Shown in pieces: positions 8,652-17,748 of a stretch of DNA of 64,000 nt (its first letter is position 1; each line of letters begins with the position of its first letter). The stretch is from Candidatus Obscuribacterales bacterium (GTDB lineage: Bacteria; Cyanobacteriota; Vampirovibrionia; Obscuribacterales; Obscuribacteraceae): NCBI GenBank assembly GCA_019747875.1, contig JAIEQI010000033.1, forward strand, positions 1 to 64,000, given 5' to 3'. Below the pieces are notes generated by a model. It saw only the letters and a program-made list of their open reading frames with translations, was not told the origin of the DNA and ran no database searches. Made by a program: the position numbers and the translations under genes.

Positions 8652-9593
8652 ATGTACAAAGTTCTTCTTTACACCAACAAGCTCCACGAAACTGATATTT
8701 ATGCGCGTTTAGTGCAGGAGGTGCAGTTGCCCATCGAACTTAGCGTCTGCCGGAACGAAGGGGACATCGATGCAAATATCGAAGATGCCGATGTGATTTT
8801 TGGTGTTCACTTGCCATCGGAGGTCTATAAAAAGGCTAGTAAGCTGAAATGGATTCAGTCGATGTGGGCCGGGGTGGAGAGGCTTTTAGCTTCTCCGGTA
8901 GCCGCGGACGTGTTGATCACGAAGCCTTGGGGCGTTTTTGGAAAATATCTCAGTCACTATGTATTCGGGAATTTGTTGGCGCAGAAAATCAAAGCGGAGC
9001 TAGCTCGCACAAACCAAGCCGCCAAGAAATGGACACCCTACACAATCGAGATTTTGGCAGGGCAAATCATGGGAATCGCTGGTATGGGCGACACGGCTCA
9101 AGATATTGCCCTAGCGGCTAAAGCGTTTGGAATGAGGGTCTGGGGATTGAACAGCGATGGACGTGAGCACCCCTTAGCGGATCGAATGTTTGCTAAGTCC
9201 GAATTAGAGGAGTTCGTATCTGGTGTGGACGTTCTTGTATCGACGCTACCTGCATCGCCGAGCACTTATCACATATTCGATTCATCGGCATTGAACAAAT
9301 TGCAATCGCACGCGATTTTGATCAATGTCGGCAGAGGAACTGTTATACACGATGATTCTTTGGTGCGTCTCCTTAAGGATGGTAGCATCGGTGGTGCTAT
9401 TCTCGATGTTTTTCATACCGAACCTTTGCCTGCAGAACATCCCTATTGGACTTTGCCAAACTGCGTTGTAACCCCACATGTGGCTGGACCTAGTCTACCG
9501 GCTGAAATTACCGATTGTTTCGTGCAAAATTTTCGTCGGTTCGAGCGAGGCGAATCATTATTGGGGCAAATAAATCGCCCTCGAGGGTATTAA
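8652..9593 (+). CDS. D-isomer-specific 2-hydroxyacid dehydrogenase (GhrA-like)
   Basis: The 313-residue protein has the two-domain architecture of NAD(P)-dependent D-2-hydroxyacid dehydrogenases, which reduce 2-keto acids such as glyoxylate or hydroxypyruvate to the D-hydroxy acid. The cofactor loop reads G-I-A-G-M-G-D-T-A near residue 140, slightly different from the usual G-x-G-x-x-G. Catalytic residues are visible: Arg in N-V-G-R-G, Glu in H-T-E-P-L-P and His in T-P-H-V-A-G. Length is normal for the GhrA-like branch. The true substrate cannot be read from sequence. It stands alone on the plus strand, 145 bp before a lipoprotein gene. Confidence 0.93.
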   Translation: MYKVLLYTNKLHETDIYARLVQEVQLPIELSVCRNEGDIDANIEDADVIFGVHLPSEVYKKASKLKWIQSMWAGVERLLASPVAADVLITKPWGVFGKYLSHYVFGNLLAQKIKAELARTNQAAKKWTPYTIEILAGQIMGIAGMGDTAQDIALAAKAFGMRVWGLNSDGREHPLADRMFAKSELEEFVSGVDVLVSTLPASPSTYHIFDSSALNKLQSHAILINVGRGTVIHDDSLVRLLKDGSIGGAILDVFHTEPLPAEHPYWTLPNCVVTPHVAGPSLPAEITDCFVQNFRRFERGESLLGQINRPRGY

Positions 9594-9738
9594 AACTACA
9601 ACTCGTTGGGTTGCTGGGCTCAAACTTTCTTGAATCATTCGAGCTGGGGCGTGCTTATGGCTCGCCAGCTCTTTGGAACGAAGCGCTGTCCAGTCCCGTC
9701 TCCAGCAGAGACATAAACCAAGACAAAAGGAGGGCGCT

Positions 9739-10410
9739 ATGACGGCATCAACTTTAAACATAGCACTGCGCCTGAGCTTGTCAGCGTCTTTAATGCTACT
9801 ACTCAGCGGCTGCGGGCAAACAGCCAACGCACCGGATTTGGATCGCATCTCACGCAATGTTCAAGAAACCTTGAATGAGGCTGGCAAGACAGCCACTGAA
9901 GTGAGCAAGGTCGCTTCGGCGATAGCTTTAACCACCAAAGAACTCGTTGTGCTCCGGCGCTCGGTTGACGATGCCGTGGCTAATGGATTCATATCTCCAG
10001 ACCAGGAGAAAAACCTCCGAACTTCGCTCAAGTATCTTGAAGGTGAAACCCTGAAGTTGCATAACTTCTCGGGGGAATCTTTGAATAGCCGGAAGGCGAA
10101 GATTATTAGTGATATCGCTTTGGTCGACAATCGATTGAATGTCTGGCGGAGTATGGCCGCCACCAACATCGATAAGCGGCTAAATGCTTTGGAGCAAAAG
10201 ATAGCTCTGAACGAAGGCAAGTTAAGTGACGAGAAACGACGGAGTTTGCAGCAGTCTGTCGATCAATTACGGCAATCTTATTTGAGCAAAAAGACGAGCA
10301 GTGGCACACTGCAAGAGTCTGAGCGAGTCCAAATACTTGGTGAGATTGGTAAAGTTGAAAGTGATTTGAAAGGCTCTGCAATAGCAGGAAAAGCGAATCC
10401 TTGGTTTTGA
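9739..10410 (+). CDS. Lipoprotein with long helical (coiled-coil) domain
   Basis: A 223-residue product. The start at 9739 is fixed by a strong AAAGGAGGG six bases upstream; longer frames starting at 9673 lack this. A lipoprotein signal (hydrophobic core and lipobox L-S-G-C, Cys near residue 25) predicts lipid anchoring in an envelope membrane. The rest is hydrophilic and almost wholly alpha-helical with heptad-like spacing (for example residues 75-215), so an elongated coiled coil is likely. No family is recognised. It converges with the membrane-protein gene ending at 10435, leaving a gap of only 24 bp. Confidence 0.8.
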   Translation: MTASTLNIALRLSLSASLMLLLSGCGQTANAPDLDRISRNVQETLNEAGKTATEVSKVASAIALTTKELVVLRRSVDDAVANGFISPDQEKNLRTSLKYLEGETLKLHNFSGESLNSRKAKIISDIALVDNRLNVWRSMAATNIDKRLNALEQKIALNEGKLSDEKRRSLQQSVDQLRQSYLSKKTSSGTLQESERVQILGEIGKVESDLKGSAIAGKANPWF

Positions 10411-10434
10411 TCGAAGTCAGATCCTCGAGGACTC

Positions 10435-11475
10435 CTAGCTCGCCTTGCGTTCTATCTTTGACACGCCTTCCCAGATATCGAGACGCAGTTTGAGCCAGAG
10501 GCGATAGAGGGTGGTCCATTCTTCCTTATCTAAATTCTGCAATTGTAATTCTTTGAGCAGTGCGCTCGATCGCGCCAGGGCTCCGTCTTTAGGCAGCTGT
10601 TTATCCTTCAGTTGTAACCAGAGTTGTCTCAATTTGTCCTCGATACTGTTCGCTTCCTTTGACCATGTCAGATAGGCTTGACCAAAACCAAAATTCGAGA
10701 TGATAAGCGATACTACTTTGTTTGCAATTTCCTTCTCGCCACGGACAATTAGATCACTCGGTCTAATTTCCAATTCACCGTTCTCGAAAACGAGTTTAGT
10801 AAGGTTCTCTGCCACCACGGTTTTTAACATGCCACCGGTTAGCATGCCGAATAACTTGATGGGCAAGCGCATGAATATGTTTTGAGTTTTTGCAGCAGTT
10901 CTAATTCCTGCTACACCCAACGTCAACTGCAATTGGCGGGTGACGTCGTTATAGTATTCGCTTTCGATAACCACCGGAATGTGCTCGGACTTCCATCTCT
11001 TGATCAATTCAGCGAGTTTCGTAAATGGCGCAATCACGATCATGAAAAGAAGCGTTAGAGCCAGGGCGATTGTCAGGCGCCAACCTTTAGATACGTTTGT
11101 TTTCCAATTTGTTGAAATTGTCTTTCGCCAATCGAAGTCAGAGAAGGAATTGCCGCCATGAATGAACGAAAGCGCCAGTCCATTGATAGTCGGAATTAGA
11201 AGGGTCAAGCCAAGCATGATCCATCTGATCCAGTTATCGTTAATGAACGCCGGAAGCGGAATGAACGTAAGTAGAAATACCGCGAACTTTGGAAATGCAA
11301 TTCCAATTACGACGAGAAGCCAGACAAGGCTCATTAAACTCACGATGGACAAAATGATTTGTTTGTCTTGCGGCACTTTTCCAAAAAGCAGGAAGGTTGC
11401 CCATGAGAAAGTTGAGTTTAGTACTCTTCCCAGGGATTGGGTCAACCATGCTAGAAGGGCTTGTACAATCGCCAT
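10435..11475 (-). CDS. Membrane protein of unknown function
   Basis: A 346-residue protein. Hydrophobic segments lie near residues 5-30 (amphipathic), 42-62, 62-80, 85-105 and 133-153. The C-terminal 190 residues are cytosol-like and charged, with a region (about 180-250) that could be a small membrane-facing domain of the SRPBCC/synaptotagmin-like kind, but I cannot assign a family. GGAGAGGA about seven bases before ATG 11475 supports the start. Its neighbours (a lipoprotein and a diiron membrane protein) give no clear pathway. Confidence 0.65.
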   Translation of the reverse strand: MAIVQALLAWLTQSLGRVLNSTFSWATFLLFGKVPQDKQIILSIVSLMSLVWLLVVIGIAFPKFAVFLLTFIPLPAFINDNWIRWIMLGLTLLIPTINGLALSFIHGGNSFSDFDWRKTISTNWKTNVSKGWRLTIALALTLLFMIVIAPFTKLAELIKRWKSEHIPVVIESEYYNDVTRQLQLTLGVAGIRTAAKTQNIFMRLPIKLFGMLTGGMLKTVVAENLTKLVFENGELEIRPSDLIVRGEKEIANKVVSLIISNFGFGQAYLTWSKEANSIEDKLRQLWLQLKDKQLPKDGALARSSALLKELQLQNLDKEEWTTLYRLWLKLRLDIWEGVSKIERKAS

Positions 11476-11645
11476 CTCATGTCCTCTCCAAGACTAGGAC
11501 GGCGCCGGGGTATAGTCAGTTCCATCGGCATGATTCTGAACCAGAGTCTATTTGTCTCCGTTGTGGGCGGGTTAGCTGTTGCCCACTTGCGAATGCGTCT
11601 GTCCTATATGGCGTCTATCCTGTACCGCGGAATTGCCGCTCCTTG

Positions 11646-12242
11646 TTAATGCTCTGTCGACGAGTAAGCGACTGTAGCGGACTGCTTAGCTGGTTCAAGA
11701 ACTAGATTTCGTGAAACTGTGCCGGGCCGCGTTTGAACCGTCGGTTTCGCTCCCCATCTAAATACGAAAGCAATCAAACTTGTCCAGCGATGTTCTTCTA
11801 CTTTGTTTCTGAAGTATGCTTCGTGCAATTGCTCAACGCCCGAAAGTATCTCCAACTCACCAATGAGTTGTTCTTCACCGGCTGCTTTTGCATGCTCAGC
11901 AGCACGTGCATATTCATCTACGTTTTGATTCTCTAAAAGTCCTGCGAAGTACATTGGAAAGAACCAGCCGCTAATGAAACATGCAAGCAGTACCGCACTG
12001 CCAATGGTGCTCATTAAGACTTCACGCCATATCTGTGGGCGCGCACCCAATTCATCGAGCATTTTGCCAACGATTTCACGATGTTCCCATTCGTCGCGTT
12101 CTATTTGCTCAATAGAGGAACGTTCTTCTAAATTTCGCGCACTGCGCCAATGCCCTGCGTAAGCCAGCGCTGCTGCCTTTTCTCCCGAATACGCCATCTG
12201 AAGAATGTGGATAAGCTCTTGGCGGTGTGCGCTATTTTTCAT
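11646..12242 (-). CDS. Membrane-associated ferritin-like / Coq7-type diiron protein
   Basis: The 198-residue product shows the helix pattern of Coq7/ferritin-like di-iron carboxylate proteins. Helix 1 has E-K-A-A-A-L-A-Y-A-G-H-W (about 20-31). Helix 2 has I-E-R-D-E-W-E-H (E-x-x-H, about 48-55). A hydrophobic stretch of about 25 residues (about 78-100) follows. The last pair of helices supplies E-E-Q-L-I-G-E-L-E and the second E-x-L-H motif (about 140-160). These Glu and His residues can bind two irons, as in demethoxyubiquinone hydroxylases. Whether it hydroxylates a quinone precursor or handles iron or oxidants is not decided by sequence. It diverges from the gene at 12441 across a region with a perfect palindrome. 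Confidence 0.75.
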   Translation of the reverse strand: MKNSAHRQELIHILQMAYSGEKAAALAYAGHWRSARNLEERSSIEQIERDEWEHREIVGKMLDELGARPQIWREVLMSTIGSAVLLACFISGWFFPMYFAGLLENQNVDEYARAAEHAKAAGEEQLIGELEILSGVEQLHEAYFRNKVEEHRWTSLIAFVFRWGAKPTVQTRPGTVSRNLVLEPAKQSATVAYSSTEH

Positions 12243-12261
12243 TGTCGTGCTCTCTCATTTT

Positions 12262-12282
12262 CAATTATTGCTCAAATAATTG
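12262..12282. promoter_or_regulatory. Perfect 8-bp inverted repeat between divergent genes (possible operator)
   Basis: CAATTATT (12262-12269), a 5-base spacer, then its exact complement AATAATTG (12275-12282). It lies 20 bp upstream of the start of the diiron-protein gene (minus) and about 160 bp upstream of the gene at 12441 (plus). The AT-rich symmetric arms suit a dimeric helix-turn-helix regulator site. A weak promoter-like pair TTGAAG (12280) and TAGATA (12304), spacing 18, overlaps it on the plus strand. No regulator gene is adjacent. Confidence 0.45.
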
Positions 12283-12440
12283 AAGCGATTACACAAATTC
12301 GCATAGATACAATGTTTCAATCATAAAGACTTTGGGATCGAACATTAATTCGACAAACGGAATTAACTGTTAAAAGATCAGTTGGCGCTAATCTCACTCT
12401 CGTAGAATGGTTGCATTATGAGTTTGGGGGATATTTTCCA

Positions 12441-12914
12441 ATGACCATTACAGTTACAAAGATCGAAACCAAGTGGGATGCTAAGAAGACTCACGAAATT
12501 TCTAGCCAAATGTTTGCTTCCATCTGGTTGAGCGCATACGAAGTTCTTTCGAAGTACGGCGATAAGGCCCTCGAAGAGTTCGGCACAGTTGCTCGTCAGC
12601 ACAAGCTCAACTACTACAAGTCCCTCAACATCAAGACCCCAGTTGATTTGGTTCGTGCAATCGCTGAAACCGAGCACAATGTATTCGGCAGCCAAATCGA
12701 AATCCACGGCGATGACAAGAAAGCTTCATTGAAGTATCTCAGCTGCGGAATGTGGGAAGCTTGCGAAAAGATGGGCAAGTTCACCCCTGAGCAAGAAGAG
12801 AAGATGGGCAAAGCTTGTGCAGAAAGCTGGACAAAGATTGCCAACGAATTCGGTTTCAACTACGAACCGAAGATGGAAAAAGACAGCTACGAAATGATTT
12901 TCTCAATCAAATAA
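12441..12914 (+). CDS. Small soluble protein of unknown function
   Basis: The 157-residue product has no signal peptide. ATG 12441 is preferred over an in-frame start at 12411, since a purine-rich GGGGGAT lies about ten bases before it. The protein is predominantly helical, with a beta-like stretch (about 85-100, E-I-H-G-D-D-K-K-A-S-L-K-Y) and two conserved-looking Cys (C-G-M-W-E-A-C) near residues 100-106. The layout loosely recalls the L-2-amino-thiazoline-4-carboxylate hydrolase-like or V4R-like ligand-binding folds, but I cannot confirm either. The frequent AAG, GAA, TTC and CTC codons look like those of a well-expressed gene. A terminator-like hairpin follows at 12940. Confidence 0.7.
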   Translation: MTITVTKIETKWDAKKTHEISSQMFASIWLSAYEVLSKYGDKALEEFGTVARQHKLNYYKSLNIKTPVDLVRAIAETEHNVFGSQIEIHGDDKKASLKYLSCGMWEACEKMGKFTPEQEEKMGKACAESWTKIANEFGFNYEPKMEKDSYEMIFSIK

Positions 12915-12939
12915 GCTGATCTAACAATCAAGAAATTGG

Positions 12940-12967
12940 AAACGCGTGGCAGCAATGTCGCGCGTTT
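12940..12967 (+). terminator. Terminator-like hairpin after the 12441 gene
   Basis: AAACGCG (12940-12946) pairs with CGCGTTT (12961-12967) across a 14-base loop, 26 bases after the stop codon. The T-rich part lies within and just past the right arm (GTTTTC), so it is not a textbook intrinsic terminator. Confidence 0.4.
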
Positions 12968-13068
12968 TCGCTTGAACGCATTGTACGACCTGTCTTCGTT
13001 CAAATTTCGTTCAACTTTAAACCTTAGAGTAACTGTCGACAACGTATGGTTGCTGATGAGGAAATGAG

Positions 13069-13575
13069 ATGGCAGAGAGAATTGAACAGAATGAAGAGAG
13101 CCGCGCATCAATTGGCGAGGTGGTGGCAGACGCTGCTGCTCACGCTGCAGCTCTGGGCGGAGCGTTTATCTCAGGATTTAGAAAGCTGCAAGAATCAGAC
13201 AGAACGGGGGGAGCAGAAGCTCGGCTACCTCAATTGGCTTTGGAAGATCAGAATCGGGAGAGCGCGGAAACTGTGGAACTCAAGTTTGATCTCGGCGGAA
13301 AGCGGCAAGATGTGATCATTAGCATCACGCTGCCAGATGGTGGGAAAATTTCCAGGGTTACCGAGGTGCTTCCGGGACCTGATAAAGGATTCTTTGTGTT
13401 CAAAGGATATCAACTTCCTGATGGAACGTTGCTTGAGAAGAACATTCATCGAAATACGGATGGCAGTATCAGCGTGTTCAACAAGAACGTGGATAACAGA
13501 AACCCTGATCGAAATGAGCAACGCATGACTCCGCGGCAATTTATCGAGTGGGTCAAATCGCAGCAGCGAAAATAG
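13069..13575 (+). CDS. Hypothetical soluble protein
   Basis: The 168-residue product is set by GAGGAA five bases before ATG 13069; an overlapping frame starting at 13046 is a shadow. The N-terminal 35 residues form an amphipathic helix rich in Ala and Glu. Residues about 65-120 alternate hydrophobic and polar residues, as in a small beta-sandwich (E-L-K-F-D, D-V-I-I-S-I-T-L-P, F-F-V-F-K-G-Y). The tail is basic and polar. No signal peptide, membrane segment or known family is recognised. It stands alone, with about 150 bp of gene-free sequence before and after. Confidence 0.6.
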   Translation: MAERIEQNEESRASIGEVVADAAAHAAALGGAFISGFRKLQESDRTGGAEARLPQLALEDQNRESAETVELKFDLGGKRQDVIISITLPDGGKISRVTEVLPGPDKGFFVFKGYQLPDGTLLEKNIHRNTDGSISVFNKNVDNRNPDRNEQRMTPRQFIEWVKSQQRK

Positions 13576-13726
13576 AATTTGGAGCGCACTGGGGTGGAGG
13601 TAGTTTGGTCAGCCCTATTGGACGTCAAAGATGTTTTACATCGAGCAAAGTCGACGACACTTTCAGTGGCGCTGCTTGACCCTGTGCGCCAAGCTTTTCT
13701 GGCACCGACCTGTTTCTGAGCCCAAG

Positions 13727-13933
13727 ATGTCAATGTCAAAGAAGTTTGGCCTCAACCCTATAGGAGTAAAAACGGCAGTGTCGACTAACATCCAAACGGC
13801 CCTGCCGAAGCAGGCTATAGATTCTGTCTTATCACACGTGGCACGGCGCACAGGATTTAACGTGGCGAAAGCCTACCTTGATCGCTCGCAGGGTCCATGG
13901 CTTGCACCGGTAGCATGCTGTTCAACTTTCTAG
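13727..13933 (+). CDS. Possible 68-residue small protein ending at a hairpin
   Basis: From ATG 13727 the frame encodes 68 residues, mildly amphipathic, with two adjacent Cys near the end. Support is circumstantial: the stop codon is followed after four bases by a perfect 10-bp terminator-like hairpin (13938-13967). The first codons (S-M-S-K-x-F-G-x-N) are shared with a second short stretch at about 26474, where the frame soon closes. No good Shine-Dalgarno sequence is seen. It may instead be a non-coding repeat. Confidence 0.35.
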   Translation: MSMSKKFGLNPIGVKTAVSTNIQTALPKQAIDSVLSHVARRTGFNVAKAYLDRSQGPWLAPVACCSTF

Positions 13934-13937
13934 CTTA

Positions 13938-13967
13938 GGGAAAAGCCGGCTACGCTTGGCTTTTCCC
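13938..13967 (+). terminator. Terminator-like perfect hairpin
   Basis: GGGAAAAGCC (13938-13947) and its exact complement GGCTTTTCCC (13958-13967) flank a 10-base loop. The four T residues lie inside the right arm and are not followed by a U-run, so it could act as a weak or Rho-assisted terminator, or as a boundary between the small frame before it and the promoter at 13998. Confidence 0.55.
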
Positions 13968-13997
13968 GTTGGTAAAATCTCGAAATGGCGCGCCCGC

Positions 13998-14026
13998 TTG
14001 ACAATGCCTTGACTTTGACTTATTAT
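13998..14026 (+). promoter_or_regulatory. Sigma-70-type promoter for the 14101 gene
   Basis: TTGACA (13998-14003) and TATTAT (14021-14026) are separated by exactly 17 bases, a near-consensus housekeeping promoter. Transcription would begin near 14033, leaving a leader of about 68 bases before ATG 14101. It is the clearest promoter in the window and lies directly after a terminator-like hairpin. Confidence 0.75.
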
Positions 14027-14100
14027 CGGGGCTGGCTTAATGATGTTCGGGTTGTTTTTTACTACACTTTAGTTCGTACGCGCATCTAGGGTATTTGCAT

Positions 14101-14397
14101 ATGGCTGGGTCCGAAGGCTTTTTTAGCCCCGGTGATGATTCGCAACGTTCGATGCAGAAGCAATCGGCAGAAGATGCTTCCGAGCGCCTATATTTTGGCG
14201 TGGAAGAGCATACTGCTCCGACAGAGCACTTTGAGCACAAAGGCTCACTGCCAACGTTCAATAGCACCAAGGCTGCATTGAAGGGAATGCTCGATGGTCT
14301 TGATCGAGGCAAAGATTCTGTTGTTGAGTTGGTTGACCAATCGGTGCTTTCGCCGATGGAAAAGATCTTTCGCGCACAGAATTTGTTGCGAGACTAA
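14101..14397 (+). CDS. Small hydrophilic protein of unknown function
   Basis: The 98-residue protein starts at ATG 14101 (an in-frame TTG lies two codons earlier). It has no signal peptide or hydrophobic segment, is rich in Ser, Glu and Asp in the first half, and has a helical second half (A-A-L-K-G-M-L-D-G-L-D, then D-S-V-V-E-L-V-D). The near-consensus promoter at 13998 argues that it is real and expressed. It converges with the kinase gene ending at 14432. No family is recognised. Confidence 0.6.
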   Translation: MAGSEGFFSPGDDSQRSMQKQSAEDASERLYFGVEEHTAPTEHFEHKGSLPTFNSTKAALKGMLDGLDRGKDSVVELVDQSVLSPMEKIFRAQNLLRD

Positions 14398-14431
14398 CTA
14401 GTTTCAGCAACATTGAAAACTGGGGTACAAG

Positions 14432-16363
14432 CTAGGGATCTGTCAATCCTCTTTTCCAACGTTCTTCCAATCCATAATATCGTGCATATTCTCGCGCCTG
14501 TTTACGATACTTTTTTGCTAACTGAGGCTCGCCATTCTTTTCGAACCAATTGCAGGCAGAAATGTAGCAATGAACAATGTCGGATGCCGTAGCCTTTTGC
14601 TCAGTAGGCCTTTGCTGGGATTCTGGTATGTCTCCGACCTTGTTGAAGAGTTTGATAATTTGCTCAACCTTGCCTATTGCTTGCTCTTTCTTGCCTAACT
14701 TCAAAAGACAATCCGCATAGGTTAGGGTGTAACCAATAGATGCATTGGCAGGCTTTGTCTGTGGAAACTGCTTCAGTTCCCTATCGTAAATGACAGGCGC
14801 ATAGCGAACAGCTTCTTGGAAGTCGCCCAAATTGAAGTAAATGTCGAGCAGCTGTCCATCAAGTTGAGGTGCGTTCCATGGGACTACGGACGTCAGTATT
14901 GAACGGCCTGGCAGAAGTGAATATATTTTGACTCCTCGCTTAACGGAGTCCCCGTAATCTCGCCTTAATCTCAGTGCTTCAAGTGCTGTCTTCTTCGCTT
15001 CTTCCCAGTTTCCCTGATATCCCAAGTTTAGTGCTTGTAAGCGGAGAATTTCAATTTCGTCCGCATATCGTTTCTTTGTTTGCGAGCTTTGGAAGCGGCA
15101 GAGCTCCAGGGATTTTTCAAGACACTTGAGCCGATTTTGATAGTCTTTTATTGCGCCATAAGATTCCCCCTCAAGCCAGAGAATAAGAAAACTCTCGGCA
15201 ATACCTTTTGCTTTCGGTATTAGGGATTGCAGTTGTTTTATTAACCGGAGAATTGACTCCTTCTCCTCTTTCGGGAGCTCTGTGATTCCGTGGGTTATTT
15301 GGAAATTGCGGATTTTCAATCGCTCATTTTCAATACCGATCAACTGTCTTCCGACGGTTTTCAATTCGAAGGATTCGCTTTTCTTTGGCGATAAATTGTT
15401 TGTCCATAATTTGTTCGAATGATTCGTTGCAAGTACGGTTAGAATGACTAAAACTAAAATAGCTGCTGAAATCAACTTCGGCCATTTCGCTCGCTTGCTG
15501 GAGGGCGTGTAAACGCTCCCCTGCGAGTCTTTGACCGTCTGCAATCGTGAGGATACCTCTGCGACGGTTTGGCAACGGTCCTCTGGTTTCTTCGTCAACA
15601 TATCGGTGAGCAAATCGATAAGACTTTCAGGAACCTGCTGCGCAATTGTCGTAAACCTTGCCGTTGGGCTCTCATTCGAGTGCATGTACATTGCAGCGAT
15701 TGCTTCTTCTGCTGGAAATAGATATTCTCCTGAAAGCATTTCGAAAATGATGCAAGCTAGTGAATATACGTCGCTTCTCTCGTCTGCTGCTTGGCGTGCT
15801 AGCTCCGGACTCATGTAAAGCGGGCTTCCGAGGAGTTGCCCCGTTCCTGTCAGTTTTTGCGCATTGGCTTGCAAAACTTTTGACAGTCCGAAATCTATCA
15901 GCTTCACATAGTTCGGTGAAGGTCTATCGATCAGCATGATGTTTTCTGGTTTGAGGTCTCTATGAATGACACCATTCTTGTGGGCATAACTCAGAGCTTC
16001 GCAAATTTGCAGGGCAATCTCGACTGCCTCTTTCCAAGAAAATGGACCTTGAGTAAGTCGTGATCTCAACGATTCGCCTTCAAGAAACTCGCAAATTGCA
16101 TACGGGTTTGATTCGTGATCGAGGGCCAATCCATAGACGGTCATGATATGTGGGTGCGCGAGTTCGGAGAGAACTTTGAATTCCTGAAAAAATCGCTTTT
16201 GATTTTCCTCGTCAGAGGCAGTGACTTTAAGCAGTTTGAGGGCAACTTCGCGATCCGCATCCACTTGTCTTGCGTGGAAAACTTGCCCCATCCCGCCGTG
16301 CCCAAGCTCATTAAGGATCAGGTAGCGTTTGTCAAAAATAATTCCTGGTTTCAGCGTAACCAC
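14432..16363 (-). CDS. Membrane serine/threonine protein kinase with C-terminal TPR-like region
   Basis: The 643-residue protein carries an N-terminal eukaryotic-like kinase domain (about 12-275): glycine loop G-H-G-G-M-G near 20, catalytic Lys in E-V-A-L-K-L-L, H-R-D-L-K-P-E-N for the catalytic loop, D-F-G for metal binding and a G-S-P-L-Y-M-S-P-E activation/P+1 segment. All key residues are present, so it should be active. A single membrane helix follows (about 297-318). The C-terminal 320 residues are helical repeats of TPR type and would lie outside the inner membrane, suiting a sensor or scaffold. The start fits the family, since the kinase domain begins a few residues later. Its domain plan is the same as the kinase at 58370. 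Nearby targets are not evident. Confidence 0.93.
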   Translation of the reverse strand: MVTLKPGIIFDKRYLILNELGHGGMGQVFHARQVDADREVALKLLKVTASDEENQKRFFQEFKVLSELAHPHIMTVYGLALDHESNPYAICEFLEGESLRSRLTQGPFSWKEAVEIALQICEALSYAHKNGVIHRDLKPENIMLIDRPSPNYVKLIDFGLSKVLQANAQKLTGTGQLLGSPLYMSPELARQAADERSDVYSLACIIFEMLSGEYLFPAEEAIAAMYMHSNESPTARFTTIAQQVPESLIDLLTDMLTKKPEDRCQTVAEVSSRLQTVKDSQGSVYTPSSKRAKWPKLISAAILVLVILTVLATNHSNKLWTNNLSPKKSESFELKTVGRQLIGIENERLKIRNFQITHGITELPKEEKESILRLIKQLQSLIPKAKGIAESFLILWLEGESYGAIKDYQNRLKCLEKSLELCRFQSSQTKKRYADEIEILRLQALNLGYQGNWEEAKKTALEALRLRRDYGDSVKRGVKIYSLLPGRSILTSVVPWNAPQLDGQLLDIYFNLGDFQEAVRYAPVIYDRELKQFPQTKPANASIGYTLTYADCLLKLGKKEQAIGKVEQIIKLFNKVGDIPESQQRPTEQKATASDIVHCYISACNWFEKNGEPQLAKKYRKQAREYARYYGLEERWKRGLTDP

Positions 16364-16542
16364 GGCAGAACTCCTATTTCGGGATTATACCCAGCAGGTA
16401 GCTACCCCGAAGCTTCCGGGGGGCTGTGATTTCCACCCCTGTGTGCGCTGGAGATGCAGAAGGATTCGTGGTTAAGCGTTGCGATGGCTGTTGCCTTGTT
16501 GGAAAGCTTTCAGACAAAATTTGTAAACTAAGGAACAAACCA

Positions 16543-17646
16543 ATGATTCGCCTTTTAGCTCACTTTATGTTTGTATGCCTCATTGTAAGCGTACTCGCCA
16601 AACCGTGCTTTGCCCAGGAGGAGAAAACCCAACTCCGCTTTCCATCGTACTCGGTATTGCTTACTAATGGCGTCGTAGAAATAAAGGGTGTTATGTATTC
16701 ATGCACCAACCAAAAGTCTTCCCGGGAGCTGCCATACTTGGAAGACAGCGAGATCAAAGTTAGAAGCGCCTCGGATATTAAACTATCTCTTGAAGGGAAC
16801 GGTCTTCATCTGCGAGCATGGCCCAGTACAAAGCTGAAAATTAGTCCTATCGAGAAAAAAGTATTTGTCGATAGCGGCAACGTTGTTGCACGAGTTTACT
16901 ATGCGACACCGCGTAGAGAACGCTTTGAAAAACTTCGGTCATACGAGATCAGTACAAGGAATCATTTAGTGGTTCTCTCGTGTGGAACCATTTACGCCAG
17001 TGCTGATCAATTCACTGACCGGATTACCACGGCGGAACTTCGAAAAGGGATGAATTTTTTTTGTCTGACGCGTTCGACTCCAAAAACGCATCAAGTTTCA
17101 GAAATTGTATGCCAACTAAAAAGAAAAGCAACGTTCAGTCCCTTATGCTCGAAAATGGCAGTTTCGGGAGTACATATTCTCAATTTCGGGTATGTCGAAG
17201 CATTTATGGGTTGCGCTCGATTTGATGTAATGCCTGCGTGCAAAGCATGGATAAGAGATTTGAAAATTAGGTTTGGTCTACTTGAGGCTTATTCCACAGT
17301 ACCATTTTCAATACCGTCAGGCACGATATCCTTAGAAGGACTCCCTGATGATTCTGTGGGTACTCAGGATAAAAACGTTTATTTATGCACTCTTCATCGT
17401 CAACTAAAGTCGAGTTGGCACCCACGAGAGTCAGCAGTTTCACGGCAGAGTCACTTCCTCATCACTATTTCGAGAGAAGGACGACTCATAAAATACCTTA
17501 ACGAAGCTCCTTCTGGAGATCCGGTCTACGATCAATCTATCGCAAAAGCAATTCAAACTGCAAAATTCAGCCCTCTTCCAATTGGATGCGAGATGTTGCC
17601 GATTGACGTGACCTTTTTCTCGTTCCGGGACCATAGTGCGGACTAG
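16543..17646 (+). CDS. Secreted protein with FecR-like and TonB C-terminal-like domains
   Basis: I chose ATG 16543 (AAGGA nine bases upstream), giving 367 residues with a signal peptide cut near A-Q-E-E (about residue 25); the frame extends upstream to 16426 without signal-peptide logic. Residues about 45-150 resemble a FecR-type domain (short beta strands, pattern L-x-L-R-A-W-P-x-T-K-L-K-I then V-x-S-G-N-V-V-A-R-V). The last 90 residues fit the TonB C-terminal fold (S-H-F-L-I-T-I-S-R-E-G-R-L, then Y-D-Q-S-I-A-K-A-I, then F-S-P-L-P). No transmembrane anchor or Pro-rich spacer is present, so it is probably an envelope structural or binding protein, not a classic energy transducer. It diverges from the kinase gene. 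Confidence 0.7.
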   Translation: MIRLLAHFMFVCLIVSVLAKPCFAQEEKTQLRFPSYSVLLTNGVVEIKGVMYSCTNQKSSRELPYLEDSEIKVRSASDIKLSLEGNGLHLRAWPSTKLKISPIEKKVFVDSGNVVARVYYATPRRERFEKLRSYEISTRNHLVVLSCGTIYASADQFTDRITTAELRKGMNFFCLTRSTPKTHQVSEIVCQLKRKATFSPLCSKMAVSGVHILNFGYVEAFMGCARFDVMPACKAWIRDLKIRFGLLEAYSTVPFSIPSGTISLEGLPDDSVGTQDKNVYLCTLHRQLKSSWHPRESAVSRQSHFLITISREGRLIKYLNEAPSGDPVYDQSIAKAIQTAKFSPLPIGCEMLPIDVTFFSFRDHSAD

Positions 17647-17748
17647 GCGCCTAGGTGCTTCGATCTAGTGATCGGAACTGGAATGTGCCACTATGTGAAC
17701 TGATTTTCCATTCGATTTGCGGAGCATGCCGATGGTTTTGGTGGGCTT

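Noticed and set aside
11563..11586. GTGGGC/GCCCAC hairpin between two minus-strand genes as a terminator
   Set aside because: Stem of six pairs with a 12-base loop and no T-run on either strand. Too weak to call.
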